A stretch of 64,000 bases of DNA, taken from CAYYFX01 sp964571855 (GTDB lineage Bacteria > ARS69). The stretch spans positions 150,722 to 214,721 of the forward strand of contig CAZNDO010000003.1 of NCBI GenBank assembly GCA_964571855.1, read 5' to 3'. This document shows, piece by piece, positions 52,434 to 60,977 of this stretch (position 1 is its first letter; every line of letters begins with the position of its first letter). Under the pieces are notes generated by a model. It saw nothing but the letters and a program-made list of their open reading frames with translations. It ran no database searches and was not told the DNA's origin. Made by a program: the position numbers and the translations under genes.

Positions 52434-54515
52434 ATGAGATTGAAGTATGGCCTGCCGGCGATTCTCGCGGTGCTGCTGACGGCCGCGTCGGCGCCGGCGC
52501 AAACCATCTCCTACATCAACTTCCTGCAGTTCGACCTGCAGTCGTTCCGCAGCCAGGCCACGGGCGGCATCTTCCAGGATGACGTGGACATGGTGGCGGA
52601 CGCGGCCAACCTCACGAGCATCGAGGGCAACCGCCTCTTCACGAACTTCTCGAACCTCTCCGACCCGGCGCTGATGGGCGACAACATCCTGACCTACAGC
52701 CTGGACCAGACCGGGAACCCCACGGCGTCGGACGAGTTCGACACCGGCAGCTACCTCGTGGGCTGGATCGGGAAGTACAGCCAGGACTCGGACTACAACT
52801 TCTCGATCTTCTACCAGCGGAACGGCGCGAAGGGCATGTTCGAGAACCTCGAGGACCTGAACCTCGGGTCGTTCTCGGGCTCCAGCTTCGACGCGCAGTA
52901 CAGCGGCTTCACGCGCACCACGGTCCACGACGACAGCACCGGCGCCGTCCTCGGCGACCAGCTGTCCACGTTCGACCTGGAGCGCTACGACGAGCGCAGC
53001 GCCATGAACTTCGACCTCGGCGCGGCGCGCGACATGAGCGAGGACCTCTCGTTCGGCGGCCGGTTCTTCTGGGAGAACGACCAGCTCGACAGCTTCGCCG
53101 GCGGCACCGTCGAGGTGGCGAACCGCACGGCGGACAGCACCGGCACGCTCATCACGAACACGCGCTCGCTGACCGAGTACTTCGGCACCGGCGAGGAGGC
53201 CTACCGGAGCCGCGAGATCGGTGTCAGCCTCGACGTGGACTACCACCCCTGGGAGAACCAGGACGTCAACATCCGCCTGGACGTGTTCGGCAGCAAGCTC
53301 GTGAACCCGAGCGAGAGCCTGAGCCCGCCCTCCCGCGGCGGTCCGTCCTACGGCTGGTGGCAGGACGGCGGTCCGCGCGTGAACCTGATCGAGCAGACGA
53401 ACTTCACGCGCATCGCGGCCGGGACCGGCACCGCCGGCGGCTCGGCGCTCGCGAGCGACCGCGAGAACACCAACTTCTCCACGAACGGCTACTCGCCGTA
53501 CCCGAACTCCCCGTCGCTGTCCGGCCGCGGCTTCGCGGGCGGCATCGAGTCCATCGATGACGACCGCACCGGCATCGGCTTCGCGGGCAAGGCCCAGTGG
53601 GACCGCGAGTGGGCCGGCGGCGAGAACCGGGCGTGGGTGGGCTTCGGCCGCCGCAGCCTGGACGTGGACGCCACGATCGTGGAGGTGTCCCGGAACGGCA
53701 GCACGTTCTGGTGGAACTCCGGCGCGGGCGACCGCGAGGCCACGGTCACGAACTTCGAGGAGACCTTCACGGCCACCCGTGACGGCGACATGAAGCTCAC
53801 CACGCTCGAGATCGGCACGCGCTGGAACCGCGAGTTGAACGAGCACGTGAGCATGGGCCTCGGCGGCATCCTCACCCGCCAGACCTGGGTCGAGGAGTAC
53901 ACGCAGAACGAGAACTACGTCGAGGTCTTCAACGGCTTCGACGACGGCGACGCGGGCAACAACACGCTGTACGCCGCCGCCGGCAACAACCCGCTCTACA
54001 ACGAGGAGTACACGCGGTACGAGGAGAACTTCGCGATCGATGTCGAGGACGAGATGCGCTACACGACGGTCCGCCTGCCCGTCGGCGCGCAGTTCTCGTT
54101 CGGCGAGCGCTGGACGGTGAACGTCGGCGCGCAGCACACGATCTCGAACTTCGAGCGCGAGACCACCGGCCAGGCCGACCTGGCGGACAACGGCCCCGGC
54201 GTCGAGACCTACGTGGACGTCGGCGGCGCCGGCACCCCGCCGAGCCCGAACCCCGAGTACGACACGACCGGGAACGAGGGCGACATCACGCTGAACGACA
54301 AGGACCGGAACAACTGGACCACCTACTGGTACGGCCTCTCGGTCATGCTGACCGACGCCGCCCAGCTGGACATCAACGGGTTCTTCGACTCGCACTCCTT
54401 CGACCGCTCCCCGACGGACGGCTACACGGGCCCGGACTTCTCGGACTCGGGACAGCTGTTCGACGTGGACTTCTTCCGGAACCTGGCGATCTCCCTGAAG
54501 TACATCTTCTGGTAG
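52434..54515 (+). CDS. Large outer-membrane beta-barrel protein
   Basis: 693 residues; CGGAGGGTGAC precedes the ATG. Signal peptide (MRLKYGLPAILAVLLTAASA|PAQ). The rest is Asn/Thr/aromatic-rich with amphipathic strands and alternating Gly/aromatic residues (DLGAARDMSEDLSFGGRFFWEN, REIGVSLDVDYHPWENQDVNIRLDVFGSK, TTLEIGTRWNRELNEHVSMGLGGIL, VRLPVGAQFSFGERWTVNVGAQH). The C-terminal strand ends in a terminal aromatic, AISLKYIFW, as BAM-inserted barrels do. Composition (Asn, Thr, acidic, few Cys) differs from neighbouring genes and suggests high expression and surface exposure. No known porin or receptor family is recognised; no TonB box is obvious. Confidence 0.82.
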   Translation: MRLKYGLPAILAVLLTAASAPAQTISYINFLQFDLQSFRSQATGGIFQDDVDMVADAANLTSIEGNRLFTNFSNLSDPALMGDNILTYSLDQTGNPTASDEFDTGSYLVGWIGKYSQDSDYNFSIFYQRNGAKGMFENLEDLNLGSFSGSSFDAQYSGFTRTTVHDDSTGAVLGDQLSTFDLERYDERSAMNFDLGAARDMSEDLSFGGRFFWENDQLDSFAGGTVEVANRTADSTGTLITNTRSLTEYFGTGEEAYRSREIGVSLDVDYHPWENQDVNIRLDVFGSKLVNPSESLSPPSRGGPSYGWWQDGGPRVNLIEQTNFTRIAAGTGTAGGSALASDRENTNFSTNGYSPYPNSPSLSGRGFAGGIESIDDDRTGIGFAGKAQWDREWAGGENRAWVGFGRRSLDVDATIVEVSRNGSTFWWNSGAGDREATVTNFEETFTATRDGDMKLTTLEIGTRWNRELNEHVSMGLGGILTRQTWVEEYTQNENYVEVFNGFDDGDAGNNTLYAAAGNNPLYNEEYTRYEENFAIDVEDEMRYTTVRLPVGAQFSFGERWTVNVGAQHTISNFERETTGQADLADNGPGVETYVDVGGAGTPPSPNPEYDTTGNEGDITLNDKDRNNWTTYWYGLSVMLTDAAQLDINGFFDSHSFDRSPTDGYTGPDFSDSGQLFDVDFFRNLAISLKYIFW

Positions 54516-54543
54516 ACGCCGGCTGAAGTCCGGCTCGAGCCGA

Positions 54544-54571
54544 GGGCCCGGGAGCGCAAGCTCCCGGGCCC
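54544..54571 (+). terminator. Strong intrinsic terminator after the barrel gene
   Basis: GGGCCCGGGAG (54544-54554) pairs perfectly with CTCCCGGGCCC (54561-54571) around the loop CGCAAG, followed by TTCTGCTTG. It lies 28 nt after the stop. The 11-bp perfect stem makes this one of the clearest terminators in the window. Confidence 0.8.
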
Positions 54572-54583
54572 TTCTGCTTGGGG

Positions 54584-54754
54584 CATCGTCCTCCTGATCT
54601 CGCCGAGGCCATCATCGACCGGGTGCTCGAGCGCGGACGCCTCCTCGAGCTCCGCGGTGCGTCGTACCGCACCCGCCATCTCAGGCGTCAGGAATCAGAC
54701 CGGAGCCCCGAAACCGGGGGCCCTCCTCTCCGGAACCCACACGGGCTGCGATGA
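54584..54754 (+). pseudogene. Relic resembling the C-terminus of an IstB-type transposition ATPase
   Basis: Read in one frame from 54584, the sequence gives PDLAEAIIDRVLERGRLLEL followed by RGASYRTRHLRRQ, then unrelated residues to a TGA at 54752-54754. The segment about 54590-54685 resembles the C-terminal end of IstB/DnaC-like helper proteins of IS21 elements (DP.LA.AI.DRL.....V.....GxSYR). There is no start codon, no upstream ATPase domain and no IstA. The match is short, so the call is tentative. The gap 54516-54855 otherwise holds only two terminators. Confidence 0.4.
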
Positions 54755-54796
54755 CGGACGGGCCGATGGGCTCCTCGCGACCCCACGGAAAGATGC

Positions 54797-54826
54797 GGCC
54801 CGGGCCCCCGTCGGGGGACCCGGGCC
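54797..54826 (-). terminator. Terminator of the minus-strand lipoprotein gene
   Basis: GGCCCGGGCCCCC (54797-54809) pairs with GGGGGACCCGGGCC (54813-54826) with one bulged A. On the minus strand it is followed by GCATCTTTCCG, and it lies 30 nt after the lipoprotein stop. The two terminators at 54544 and 54797 bracket the IstB-like relic. Confidence 0.6.
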
Positions 54827-54855
54827 GTTGATTCGCGACTGCGCGAGCGACGCCC

Positions 54856-55272
54856 CTACGGAGCCAGCGTCACCGTGAACTCGCCGGGCGTGGCCAGGTC
54901 CAGGCGCTGCTGGGCGCCGGCAGAACCGCTGGCCACCACCACCCCCGACCCGTTCCGAAGCTCGTACGCGTGCAGCAAGGGCGCGTCGAACGCATTGAAC
55001 GTCCACTCCGCCCGGCCCTCGGCGTTCGTGAGGCGCGCCTCGAGCTCGATCTCGTCGCGGCTGCCGCCCGCCATGTCGCCGTCCAGGATCCACACGCGTG
55101 CCGTGAGCCCGGCCACGGGCACGCCGGCGGAGTCCTGGACATTCAGCGCCACGGGATAGTCCAGCTTGTCCCGGTAGCTGTGGCCGCACGCGCTCAGCGA
55201 CGCGATCGCCGCGAGCGCCGCCAGCAGGACCGCCGGGCGGAGACCGCGCCCGTTCCACACACTCCCGCTCAT
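54856..55272 (-). CDS. Small lipoprotein with Ig-like domain
   Basis: 138 residues; GGAGGTGGGGGT precedes the ATG. Lipoprotein signal with lipobox SLSA|C at Cys29. The mature part (YPVALNVQDSAGVPVAGLTARVWILDGD, EARLTNAEGRAEWTFNAFDAPLLHAYELRNGSGVVV, GEFTVTLAP) reads as one Ig-like or carboxypeptidase-regulatory-like beta-sandwich. Probably attached to a membrane facing the periplasm. Function unknown. Confidence 0.72.
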   Translation of the reverse strand: MSGSVWNGRGLRPAVLLAALAAIASLSACGHSYRDKLDYPVALNVQDSAGVPVAGLTARVWILDGDMAGGSRDEIELEARLTNAEGRAEWTFNAFDAPLLHAYELRNGSGVVVASGSAGAQQRLDLATPGEFTVTLAP

Positions 55273-55403
55273 ACCCCCACCTCCGATTCGGTCGTTGGTT
55301 CCCTGGCGCGGGCCACGCTGGGCCCGGGGAATCCGACGCGGCGCAGCATAGCCGGTCCGCCGGGATTTGTCGTGGGGGGGAAAACGGGAGCGCCGGCGCG
55401 GTC

Positions 55404-55480
55404 GAACGGTCGGGGCGGTCGGGGGGGGCGAGCGCTCGAGCCGGTCGGGGTGGTCGAGCGGTCGAGCGGTCAGCGGTCGG
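55404..55480. repeat. Degenerate short tandem repeat of GGTCGAGC type
   Basis: Units read GGTCGGGGC, GGTCGGGGG, CGGTCGGGGT, GGTCGAGC, GGTCGAGC, GGTCAGC, GGTCGGGGC. Copy number and unit length vary, as in a decaying microsatellite. It may be prone to slippage. Confidence 0.6.
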
Positions 55481-55535
55481 GGCGGCGACGCGGGGGCCGC
55501 CCTGACGGCGCGCCTGATCCCCCGGAAACGAGCGC

Positions 55536-55561
55536 GGGGAGGGACCGCGAGGCCCCTCCCC
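55536..55561 (-). terminator. GC hairpin after the secreted paralog operon
   Basis: GGGGAGGG (55536-55543) pairs with CCCTCCCC (55554-55561) around a 10-nt loop. On the minus strand it is followed by CGCGCTCGTTTCC. It lies 60 nt downstream of the stop at 55621. Moderate terminator candidate. Confidence 0.45.
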
Positions 55562-55620
55562 GACTCCGTTCGCGAGACCGGCCCGCAGCGGCCGGGGGAC
55601 TGCCTGTTGCGCGAGTTCCC

Positions 55621-56292
55621 CTAGCGGTACAGGGACTTCACGCCACCCCACGTCGAGGGCTCGACGGAGATGAGCTCGCAGCACTCCCACTTCGAATCGT
55701 AGGCTTCCTTGTACCCGGCCGGGCTCGTAGGCGGCAGCCAGGCGAGGAAGTCGTTCATCAGCAGCTCGCTGCAGAGCACGGAGCCCGCAGCGGAGCCGCC
55801 CGTGATCGTGGCGGTGCCGGTCACGCCGAGCACGTCCGGGTTGAAGCCGTCCACGAGCCCCTCACCGTACATGCCGGAGATGGTGCCCGTGAGGATGGCC
55901 ACGCCGTCCGTGAAGGTGGCGGGGTTGGCGTAGTTCGCCGCCGTGCCCGCGTCCTCGTAGATGGCGAAGGACGTGCCGCCGAACGACACCTGGCGCAGGA
56001 ACGTGCCCGGGAAGAGCATGATGTTCGCATACGCCGACACCGTTCCGGTGATCACCAGCGTGTACTCGAACGAGCCCTGGTTCCAGGCGTACCACGGGTT
56101 CACCTGGGTGGTGTTCAGCGTCTGGTAGGCCGTGAAAGCCTCGCCCACGCTGAACGTGCCGGGCGCGCTCGCGTGCGCGTTGTGCCCGTCGAAGTGACCC
56201 TCGTACAGGTTTCCATCGCACTGGGCGAGGGCGGCGGCGGGAGCCATGACTGCAATCCCCGCGCCGACCGCCAAGCTGAGCAGAGTTCTCAT
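55621..56292 (-). CDS. Secreted protein with VEPSTWGGVKSLYR tail (paralog D)
   Basis: 223 residues with signal peptide (ending ALAQ). The body is beta-rich and aromatic: YEGHFDGHNAHASAPGTFSVGEAFTAYQTLN, YTLVITGTVSAYANIML, FAIYEDAGTAANYANPATFTDGVAILTGTISGM. Two adjacent cysteines (WECCELISV) lie just before the tail VEPSTWGGVKSLYR, which ends at the stop. Follows paralog C by 24 nt as an operon. The pattern FTDGxxxLxGxxxxx is shared with paralog C. Function unknown; extracellular. Confidence 0.66.
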   Translation of the reverse strand: MRTLLSLAVGAGIAVMAPAAALAQCDGNLYEGHFDGHNAHASAPGTFSVGEAFTAYQTLNTTQVNPWYAWNQGSFEYTLVITGTVSAYANIMLFPGTFLRQVSFGGTSFAIYEDAGTAANYANPATFTDGVAILTGTISGMYGEGLVDGFNPDVLGVTGTATITGGSAAGSVLCSELLMNDFLAWLPPTSPAGYKEAYDSKWECCELISVEPSTWGGVKSLYR

Positions 56293-56316
56293 GGGTTGCT
56301 CCTTGGTCGGTGGGGG

Positions 56317-56973
56317 TTACCGGTAGAGGTTCTTGACGCCGCCCCAGCTCTGGGGCTCGACCGAGACCACCTGCAGGTACACGTCGCCGTTCATCTGCAG
56401 GTCGTAGCCGGTCGGCGACACGTTCGCCACGTCGGCGCCGAAGGTCCATCCCTGGGTCGCGGTCAGGAGCGGGTACACATCCCCGCCCGTGAACGACAGC
56501 TGGCCGTTGAACGAGCCGGCCTGCGTGCCCGTGTTGAACGTCATCGTGAACGCCGTGAAGAACCCGTCGAGGTACGTGGAGATGCCGTCCGTGAACGTGG
56601 ACGGCGCCGTGCCGTTCGGCGGGTTCGTGCCGTAGTCGTGGTTCGAAGGCAGCCAGTCCACGTAGATCGTGAACAGACCGCCGGTGTAGGACGACACGCG
56701 CGTGTTGCCGAACACGGACTCGCCGAGCGAGACGAGCTGGCGCACATGCAGCGTGTACGAGTAGTTCGCCGTGTCCCAGACCAGCGGGGCCTCGATGTCG
56801 TTCAGGATGCCCACGACGTTGAGGACGTCACCCACGTTGGAAGGAGGGAACGTCCCGCCGGGACCGTCGTCTTCCCACGCATGGCCGGACAGATACAGGA
56901 TCTGCTCATCCGCGGACGCGACCGCCGCGAGAGCGAACACCAGCGACAGAGCAAGAGTCGTAACCTTCTTCAT
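56317..56973 (-). CDS. Secreted protein with VEPQSWGGVKNLYR tail (paralog C)
   Basis: 218 residues from ATG 56973 with signal peptide (MKKVTTLALSLVFALAAVAS|ADE). Conserved pieces: VGDVLNVVGILNDIEAPLVWDTANYSYTLHVRQLVS, TGGLFTIYVDWLPSN, PSTFTDGISTYLDGFFTAFTMTFNTGTQAGSFNGQLSFTGG. The protein ends with VVSVEPQSWGGVKNLYR. Overall design (signal peptide, ~190-residue beta domain, V-x-V-E-P-x-x-W-G tail) equals paralog D. First gene of a two-gene operon with a good promoter upstream. Function unknown. Confidence 0.66.
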   Translation of the reverse strand: MKKVTTLALSLVFALAAVASADEQILYLSGHAWEDDGPGGTFPPSNVGDVLNVVGILNDIEAPLVWDTANYSYTLHVRQLVSLGESVFGNTRVSSYTGGLFTIYVDWLPSNHDYGTNPPNGTAPSTFTDGISTYLDGFFTAFTMTFNTGTQAGSFNGQLSFTGGDVYPLLTATQGWTFGADVANVSPTGYDLQMNGDVYLQVVSVEPQSWGGVKNLYR

Positions 56974-57399
56974 GCTTGTTACCTCGCGAACGAACGGAGC
57001 GGGAACGCGACCCGCGCGGCCGACGCCGCGCTCATCCCGTTGCCCTTCAGGAGCCCGCGGGGCCCGTCCGACGTGGCACCCGCGCGACCTCGAGGGCCGC
57101 ATCCCGCGGAGAGTGGCTGCGCTTCCGTGGGAACGACCTGGACGGATTCTAGGGGACCGGGAGACCCCGATTCAATCGTTTTTGCGCATCGTGCCGACGC
57201 TTCCACCGGAGAGCCAACTCCCCGCATTTCCGGAGGTTACGGTCCGCTTGCCACCCCGGATCAGCCCCCCGCTAGCCGGTGGACCCGGCCCGGCCACGAT
57301 CCGACCAACCGGTCGACTTGGCGGAGGGCAAAGAACTTCCCCGCGGGGAGCGAGTCGACCTGGCGAAGGACACGACCATCCCCGGCGGAAGGACCGCGC
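56974..57399. other. Intergenic region upstream of the paralog C/D operon
   Basis: 426 nt between two minus-strand genes. It holds the housekeeping promoter listed next, a leader of about 165 nt, and an imperfect 16-nt direct repeat GTCGACYTGGCGRAGG at 57312-57327 and 57354-57369. No open frame is convincing. Confidence 0.55.
57146..57175 (-). promoter_or_regulatory. Housekeeping promoter of the paralog C/D operon
   Basis: On the minus strand TTGAAT (57175-57170) and TAGAAT (57151-57146) are separated by 18 nt. Both hexamers match the -35/-10 consensus at five and four to five positions, the best such pair I found in the window. The leader to the start at 56973 is about 165 nt. Confidence 0.55.
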
Positions 57400-60300
57400 C
57401 TAGCGGAGGTGCAACACCTTGCCCGTCCAGCGGTTGGCACGGGTCTCCAGGCGGACGAAATAGACCCCGGAGGCGACCCGCCGCCCCTGTCCGTCCCGGC
57501 CGTCCCAACGGACCTCCTGGCGGCCGGGGGCCCACGGGCCGTCGTGCAGGCGGGCCACCATCCGGCCGCCCACGTCGAAGACCCCCAGTCGGACGGTTCC
57601 CGCCTCCACGGGGATCCCGAGGCGCAGGTGGAGGACGTCACGGAAGGGGTTCGGCCACGCGCCGAGCAGGCCGGCCGGCGCGCCCGGATCGACCTCGGGC
57701 GCTCCCGTGGCGTCGATCCCGCGGATCAGCTGCAGCGCGGCCCCGGCGCGATCCAGCACGATGAAGTCCACCCGCCCGTCCCCATCGAGGTCCGCGGTGG
57801 CCGCCGCATAGGGAACCGGACCGGGCGAGTTCCAGGTGGTGACCAGGAAGTCCCCTCCGCCGTCGTTGCGGTAGAACGTGGCCGTCCCGTCGTCGCTGCC
57901 GAGCGACAGCATGTCGAGGAACCCGTCCCCGTTCGCGTCCGTGCCCCAGGGACCCCGCGGGAGGCCCGCCTCCGCGAGCAGCACCGAGGGCGCGAACGTC
58001 CCGTCCCCGGCGTTCGGGAGCCATGACACGCCGCCGGCGCCGTACGACGCCACCGTGAGGTCGACCCACCCGTCCCCGTCCACGTCCCAGGGGAGCACGC
58101 TCGCCGGGGTGTCCGGGACCGGAATGGTGGCGGAGGGCATGAAGTCCAGCCCGCCGATGCGGTCGAACGTCCGCAGCTCGTCGCCGATGGGCAGGACCGC
58201 GATCAGCTCCAGCGATCCGTCCCGCTCCAGGTCGGCGATCGCCACGTCGACGGGCGGAGTGGGGAGCGGAAGCGTCGCCGCCAATCCGAACGAACCACCG
58301 CCGTCGTTGCGAAGCACGACGATCGACGCGGGCTCGAGCAGGGCCACCGCGAGGTCGAGATCCCCGTCGCGATCGAGATCGGCGCCCTCCACCGCGTACG
58401 GCATGCCGCCGGGCGCGATGGGCGCCGCCGGCGACAGGACGCCGCCCACGTTCAGCACGGGCGTGAGCGTGGAGGACACCACGCTGGCCACGAGCAGGTC
58501 CGTCTCCCCGTCCGCATTGAGGTCCCCCGCCATCATCGCCACGGGGCCTGCACCCACCGGAATCGTGTCCGAGACGGCGGACACGGGGAGTCCGGAGGAC
58601 ATCAGGATCCGCACGTCCTCGGACGCGAAGCCGCACACGGCCAGATCACCGAGCCCGTCCCCGTCCAGGTCGGCGGCGACCACGTCCGTGGGATCCATGG
58701 CGCCGAGCGGCGCTGTCTCCGGCGGCGCGAACGCGGCCGGCTCGGACGGACCGGCGGTGAGGAACTGGCGCACGTCCCCCGGGTACGGCAGGCCCGCCCC
58801 GGAGACGAGCGCTCCCTCCACGACGACCAGGGTGACGATCTCGCCCGGAGAGAACGGGGTCGCCGGCTGCAGCGTCACCCTCCGCTCCGCCGCCGACCAG
58901 AGGGCCGTCACCGCGTGCGGGCCCGAGACCCGGCCCGACACCGAGAACGCGGCCGGCGTGACCGTGGCCGGTGCGAGGTCCACGTTGAACACCAGCTCGA
59001 GCGGCGCGTCGACCGCCAGCCCGCCCGCGTTGCGGTCGGGGGAGGACGACATCACGCTCGGCACGAGCTCGTGCGAGTAGTAGCTCATCGTCTTGCTGAT
59101 CGCGAAGCCGGCGATCACGTCGATGTCGCCGTCGCCGTCCCAGTCCGCGGCCGCGGCCGTGTGGCAGTGGTTGCCGCCGAAGTGCAGCTCGCCCGCCGTG
59201 AAGCCGCCGCTCCCGTCGTTCCAGATCGGCTGCCACGCGCTCACGCCGCGGATCGGGATGACGAGGTCCAGGTCGCGGTCGCCGTCCAGGTCCACCACGT
59301 GCAGCCCGTACGGCAGCTGGCCCTGTACCGCGGTGTCCACGCGCGGCTGGAACGTGCCGTTGCCGTTCCCGCGCAGGAGGCTCACGGACTCCCCCACGGA
59401 GTTGAGCGTGACCACATCGGGGATTCCGTCGCCGGTGAAGTCGCGCAGCGCGCAGAACTGCGGGCTGTCGTCCACCGGGTACTGCACGGGCGTCGCCGGG
59501 AACGCGCCGGTCCCGTCGTTCAGGAAGACGCTGACGTCGAACGAGTAGCCGTTGCAGCACACGAGGTCGATGTCGCCGTCGAAGTCGATGTCCGCGCCGT
59601 CCACCCAGCGCGGGCTGTTGGCCGTGGTGCCGGCGCTCCAGGAAACCGGCGGCGCGAGGATGCCGCCGCCCGTGTTGAGGAGCACGCTGACCGTGTGCGC
59701 GTTGAAGTTCGCCGTGACCACGTCCAGGTCCCCGTCCGCATCGACGTCCCCGAGGTACGCGCCGTACGGCGTGGTCCCCGTGGGGTACAGCGCGGGCGCC
59801 GCGAACGAGCCCGCGCCGTCGAGGTTCCGGATGACCTCCACGCGGTTGGGACCCGATGCGCACACGACGAGGTCCGGGTGCCCGTCCGCATCCAGGTCGC
59901 CGACGGCGACGTGCCGCGGCAGCGTGGCATCGGGCCGCGCGATCGCGGCGAACGGGACGAAGCCGCCGGCGCCGTCCGAGGCGAGGATCGTCAGGGAGTC
60001 CGGCACGACGTTCGAGAACACCGCCTCCGGGAATCCGTCGCCGGAGAGGTCCGCGACCGTGAGGTTGAACGCGATGCTGCCGATGGACCAGCTCGACGGC
60101 GACGCGACGAAACCGCCGGGCGGCGTCTGCGCGGTCCACGTGGAGAACTCGAAGTGCCACCCGTTCGGCATGGGCTGCCCGAGCAGGTCACGCAACCCCT
60201 TGCCCAGGGTCACGCTGACGCGCTCGCCCGGGAGGAAGTTCTCCTGCGGGTCGATCACGAGCTCGAGATCCAGCGGATCCCACGACAACGCCACCGCGTG

Positions 60301-60645
60301 CGTGCCCTTGAGGGACGACGTGACGAGCACGTTCGCGGGCACGACGGTGGAGGCGTCCAGCGGCGCCGCGAAGAACACGCGGATGCTGCCCGAGCGCGAC
60401 ACGCCGACCGCCTCCGGCGCGGGAGTGGTGGCGACGACCGCAGGCGCCGCAATCGCGCGGTCACCGCCGGCGAGCGCGACGGATGCGGCAGCGGCGCATG
60501 CGGCGAGACGCACACGCCGCCACCCACGAGGGGGGAGGGCACGGATGGCGTGCAACGGTGCTCTACTCCGGAACGAGGCCGATCCGGAAGCGTCGCGACC
60601 GGGGGAGCTCGGGACGGCTTCGTGGGACCTTGGTGCGCTTCCCAT
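57400..60645 (-). CDS. Large VCBS/FG-GAP repeat protein with Big_5 domains and FlgD-like tail
   Basis: 1081 residues as drawn from ATG 60645. No ribosome site is clear, and a GTG near 60513 would place the signal peptide (VRLAACAAAASVALAGG) at the N-terminus. Big_5-type Ig domains at about 68-160 (PAPEAVGVSRSGSIRVFFAAPLDASTV) and 535-630. FG-GAP/VCBS propeller blades fill about 185-520 and 650-990, with calcium loops DLDADGHPDLVV, DVDADGDLDVVT, DLDGDRDLDLVI, DWDGDGDIDVIA, DLDGDGLGDLAV. The last ~85 residues are a FlgD-like tail (AWPNPFRDV, VFDVGGRMVARL, WDGRDGQGRRV, GVYFVRLET). An exported adhesion- or matrix-type protein is likely; no enzymatic site is visible. Confidence 0.83.
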   Translation of the reverse strand: MGSAPRSHEAVPSSPGRDASGSASFRSRAPLHAIRALPPRGWRRVRLAACAAAASVALAGGDRAIAAPAVVATTPAPEAVGVSRSGSIRVFFAAPLDASTVVPANVLVTSSLKGTHAVALSWDPLDLELVIDPQENFLPGERVSVTLGKGLRDLLGQPMPNGWHFEFSTWTAQTPPGGFVASPSSWSIGSIAFNLTVADLSGDGFPEAVFSNVVPDSLTILASDGAGGFVPFAAIARPDATLPRHVAVGDLDADGHPDLVVCASGPNRVEVIRNLDGAGSFAAPALYPTGTTPYGAYLGDVDADGDLDVVTANFNAHTVSVLLNTGGGILAPPVSWSAGTTANSPRWVDGADIDFDGDIDLVCCNGYSFDVSVFLNDGTGAFPATPVQYPVDDSPQFCALRDFTGDGIPDVVTLNSVGESVSLLRGNGNGTFQPRVDTAVQGQLPYGLHVVDLDGDRDLDLVIPIRGVSAWQPIWNDGSGGFTAGELHFGGNHCHTAAAADWDGDGDIDVIAGFAISKTMSYYSHELVPSVMSSSPDRNAGGLAVDAPLELVFNVDLAPATVTPAAFSVSGRVSGPHAVTALWSAAERRVTLQPATPFSPGEIVTLVVVEGALVSGAGLPYPGDVRQFLTAGPSEPAAFAPPETAPLGAMDPTDVVAADLDGDGLGDLAVCGFASEDVRILMSSGLPVSAVSDTIPVGAGPVAMMAGDLNADGETDLLVASVVSSTLTPVLNVGGVLSPAAPIAPGGMPYAVEGADLDRDGDLDLAVALLEPASIVVLRNDGGGSFGLAATLPLPTPPVDVAIADLERDGSLELIAVLPIGDELRTFDRIGGLDFMPSATIPVPDTPASVLPWDVDGDGWVDLTVASYGAGGVSWLPNAGDGTFAPSVLLAEAGLPRGPWGTDANGDGFLDMLSLGSDDGTATFYRNDGGGDFLVTTWNSPGPVPYAAATADLDGDGRVDFIVLDRAGAALQLIRGIDATGAPEVDPGAPAGLLGAWPNPFRDVLHLRLGIPVEAGTVRLGVFDVGGRMVARLHDGPWAPGRQEVRWDGRDGQGRRVASGVYFVRLETRANRWTGKVLHLR

Positions 60646-60748
60646 GGTACGGGACGCGGTTGCCGTCCTTCAACGGAGTCGTTCGTGAAGGTCCGCAACG
60701 CGGCGCCGCGGGGCGCGATTCATCGAGCCCCGCGCTAGACGAGCGAGA

Positions 60749-60946
60749 TCAGAGATACGGGAGGATCACCTTCATCCGGGCCTCGTCGCCCGGTTCCAGC
60801 ATGCCGTCCCGCCGCAGCTGACGGATCCGCTTCGCGGACTTCTTCGTCAGGATGTGGTTCTTGTAGCTCTTCTTGTGGCGGAGCTTCCCGCTGGCCGTCC
60901 GGGAGAACCGCTTCGCGGCGCTCCGGTTCGTCTTCATCTTGGGCAT
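60749..60946 (-). CDS. rpmI: 50S ribosomal protein L35
   Basis: 65 residues: MPKMKTNRSAAKRFSRTASGK, HKKSYKNHILTKKSAKRIRQLR. Complete L35. Usually encoded as infC-rpmI-rplT; neither infC nor rplT is beside it here. Instead a small zinc-ribbon gene and rpsU lie upstream on the same strand. Confidence 0.95.
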   Translation of the reverse strand: MPKMKTNRSAAKRFSRTASGKLRHKKSYKNHILTKKSAKRIRQLRRDGMLEPGDEARMKVILPYL

Positions 60947-60977
60947 CGTTCGGTTCTCCCCGACCTGGGCGAGCGAC

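Larger units (their letters stand above)
55273..55620. other. Intergenic region with degenerate GGTCG repeats
   Basis: 348 nt between two minus-strand genes. The centre (about 55404-55480) is a degenerate tandem array of an 8-9-nt unit GGTCGAGC/GGTCGGGG, including a run of eight G (55421-55428). The rest is GC-rich without open frames of interest. A hairpin serving as terminator is listed separately. Confidence 0.55.

Noticed and set aside
55404..55480. CRISPR-like array
   Set aside because: Units are 7-10 nt, contiguous and degenerate, without spacers; no cas genes are nearby.
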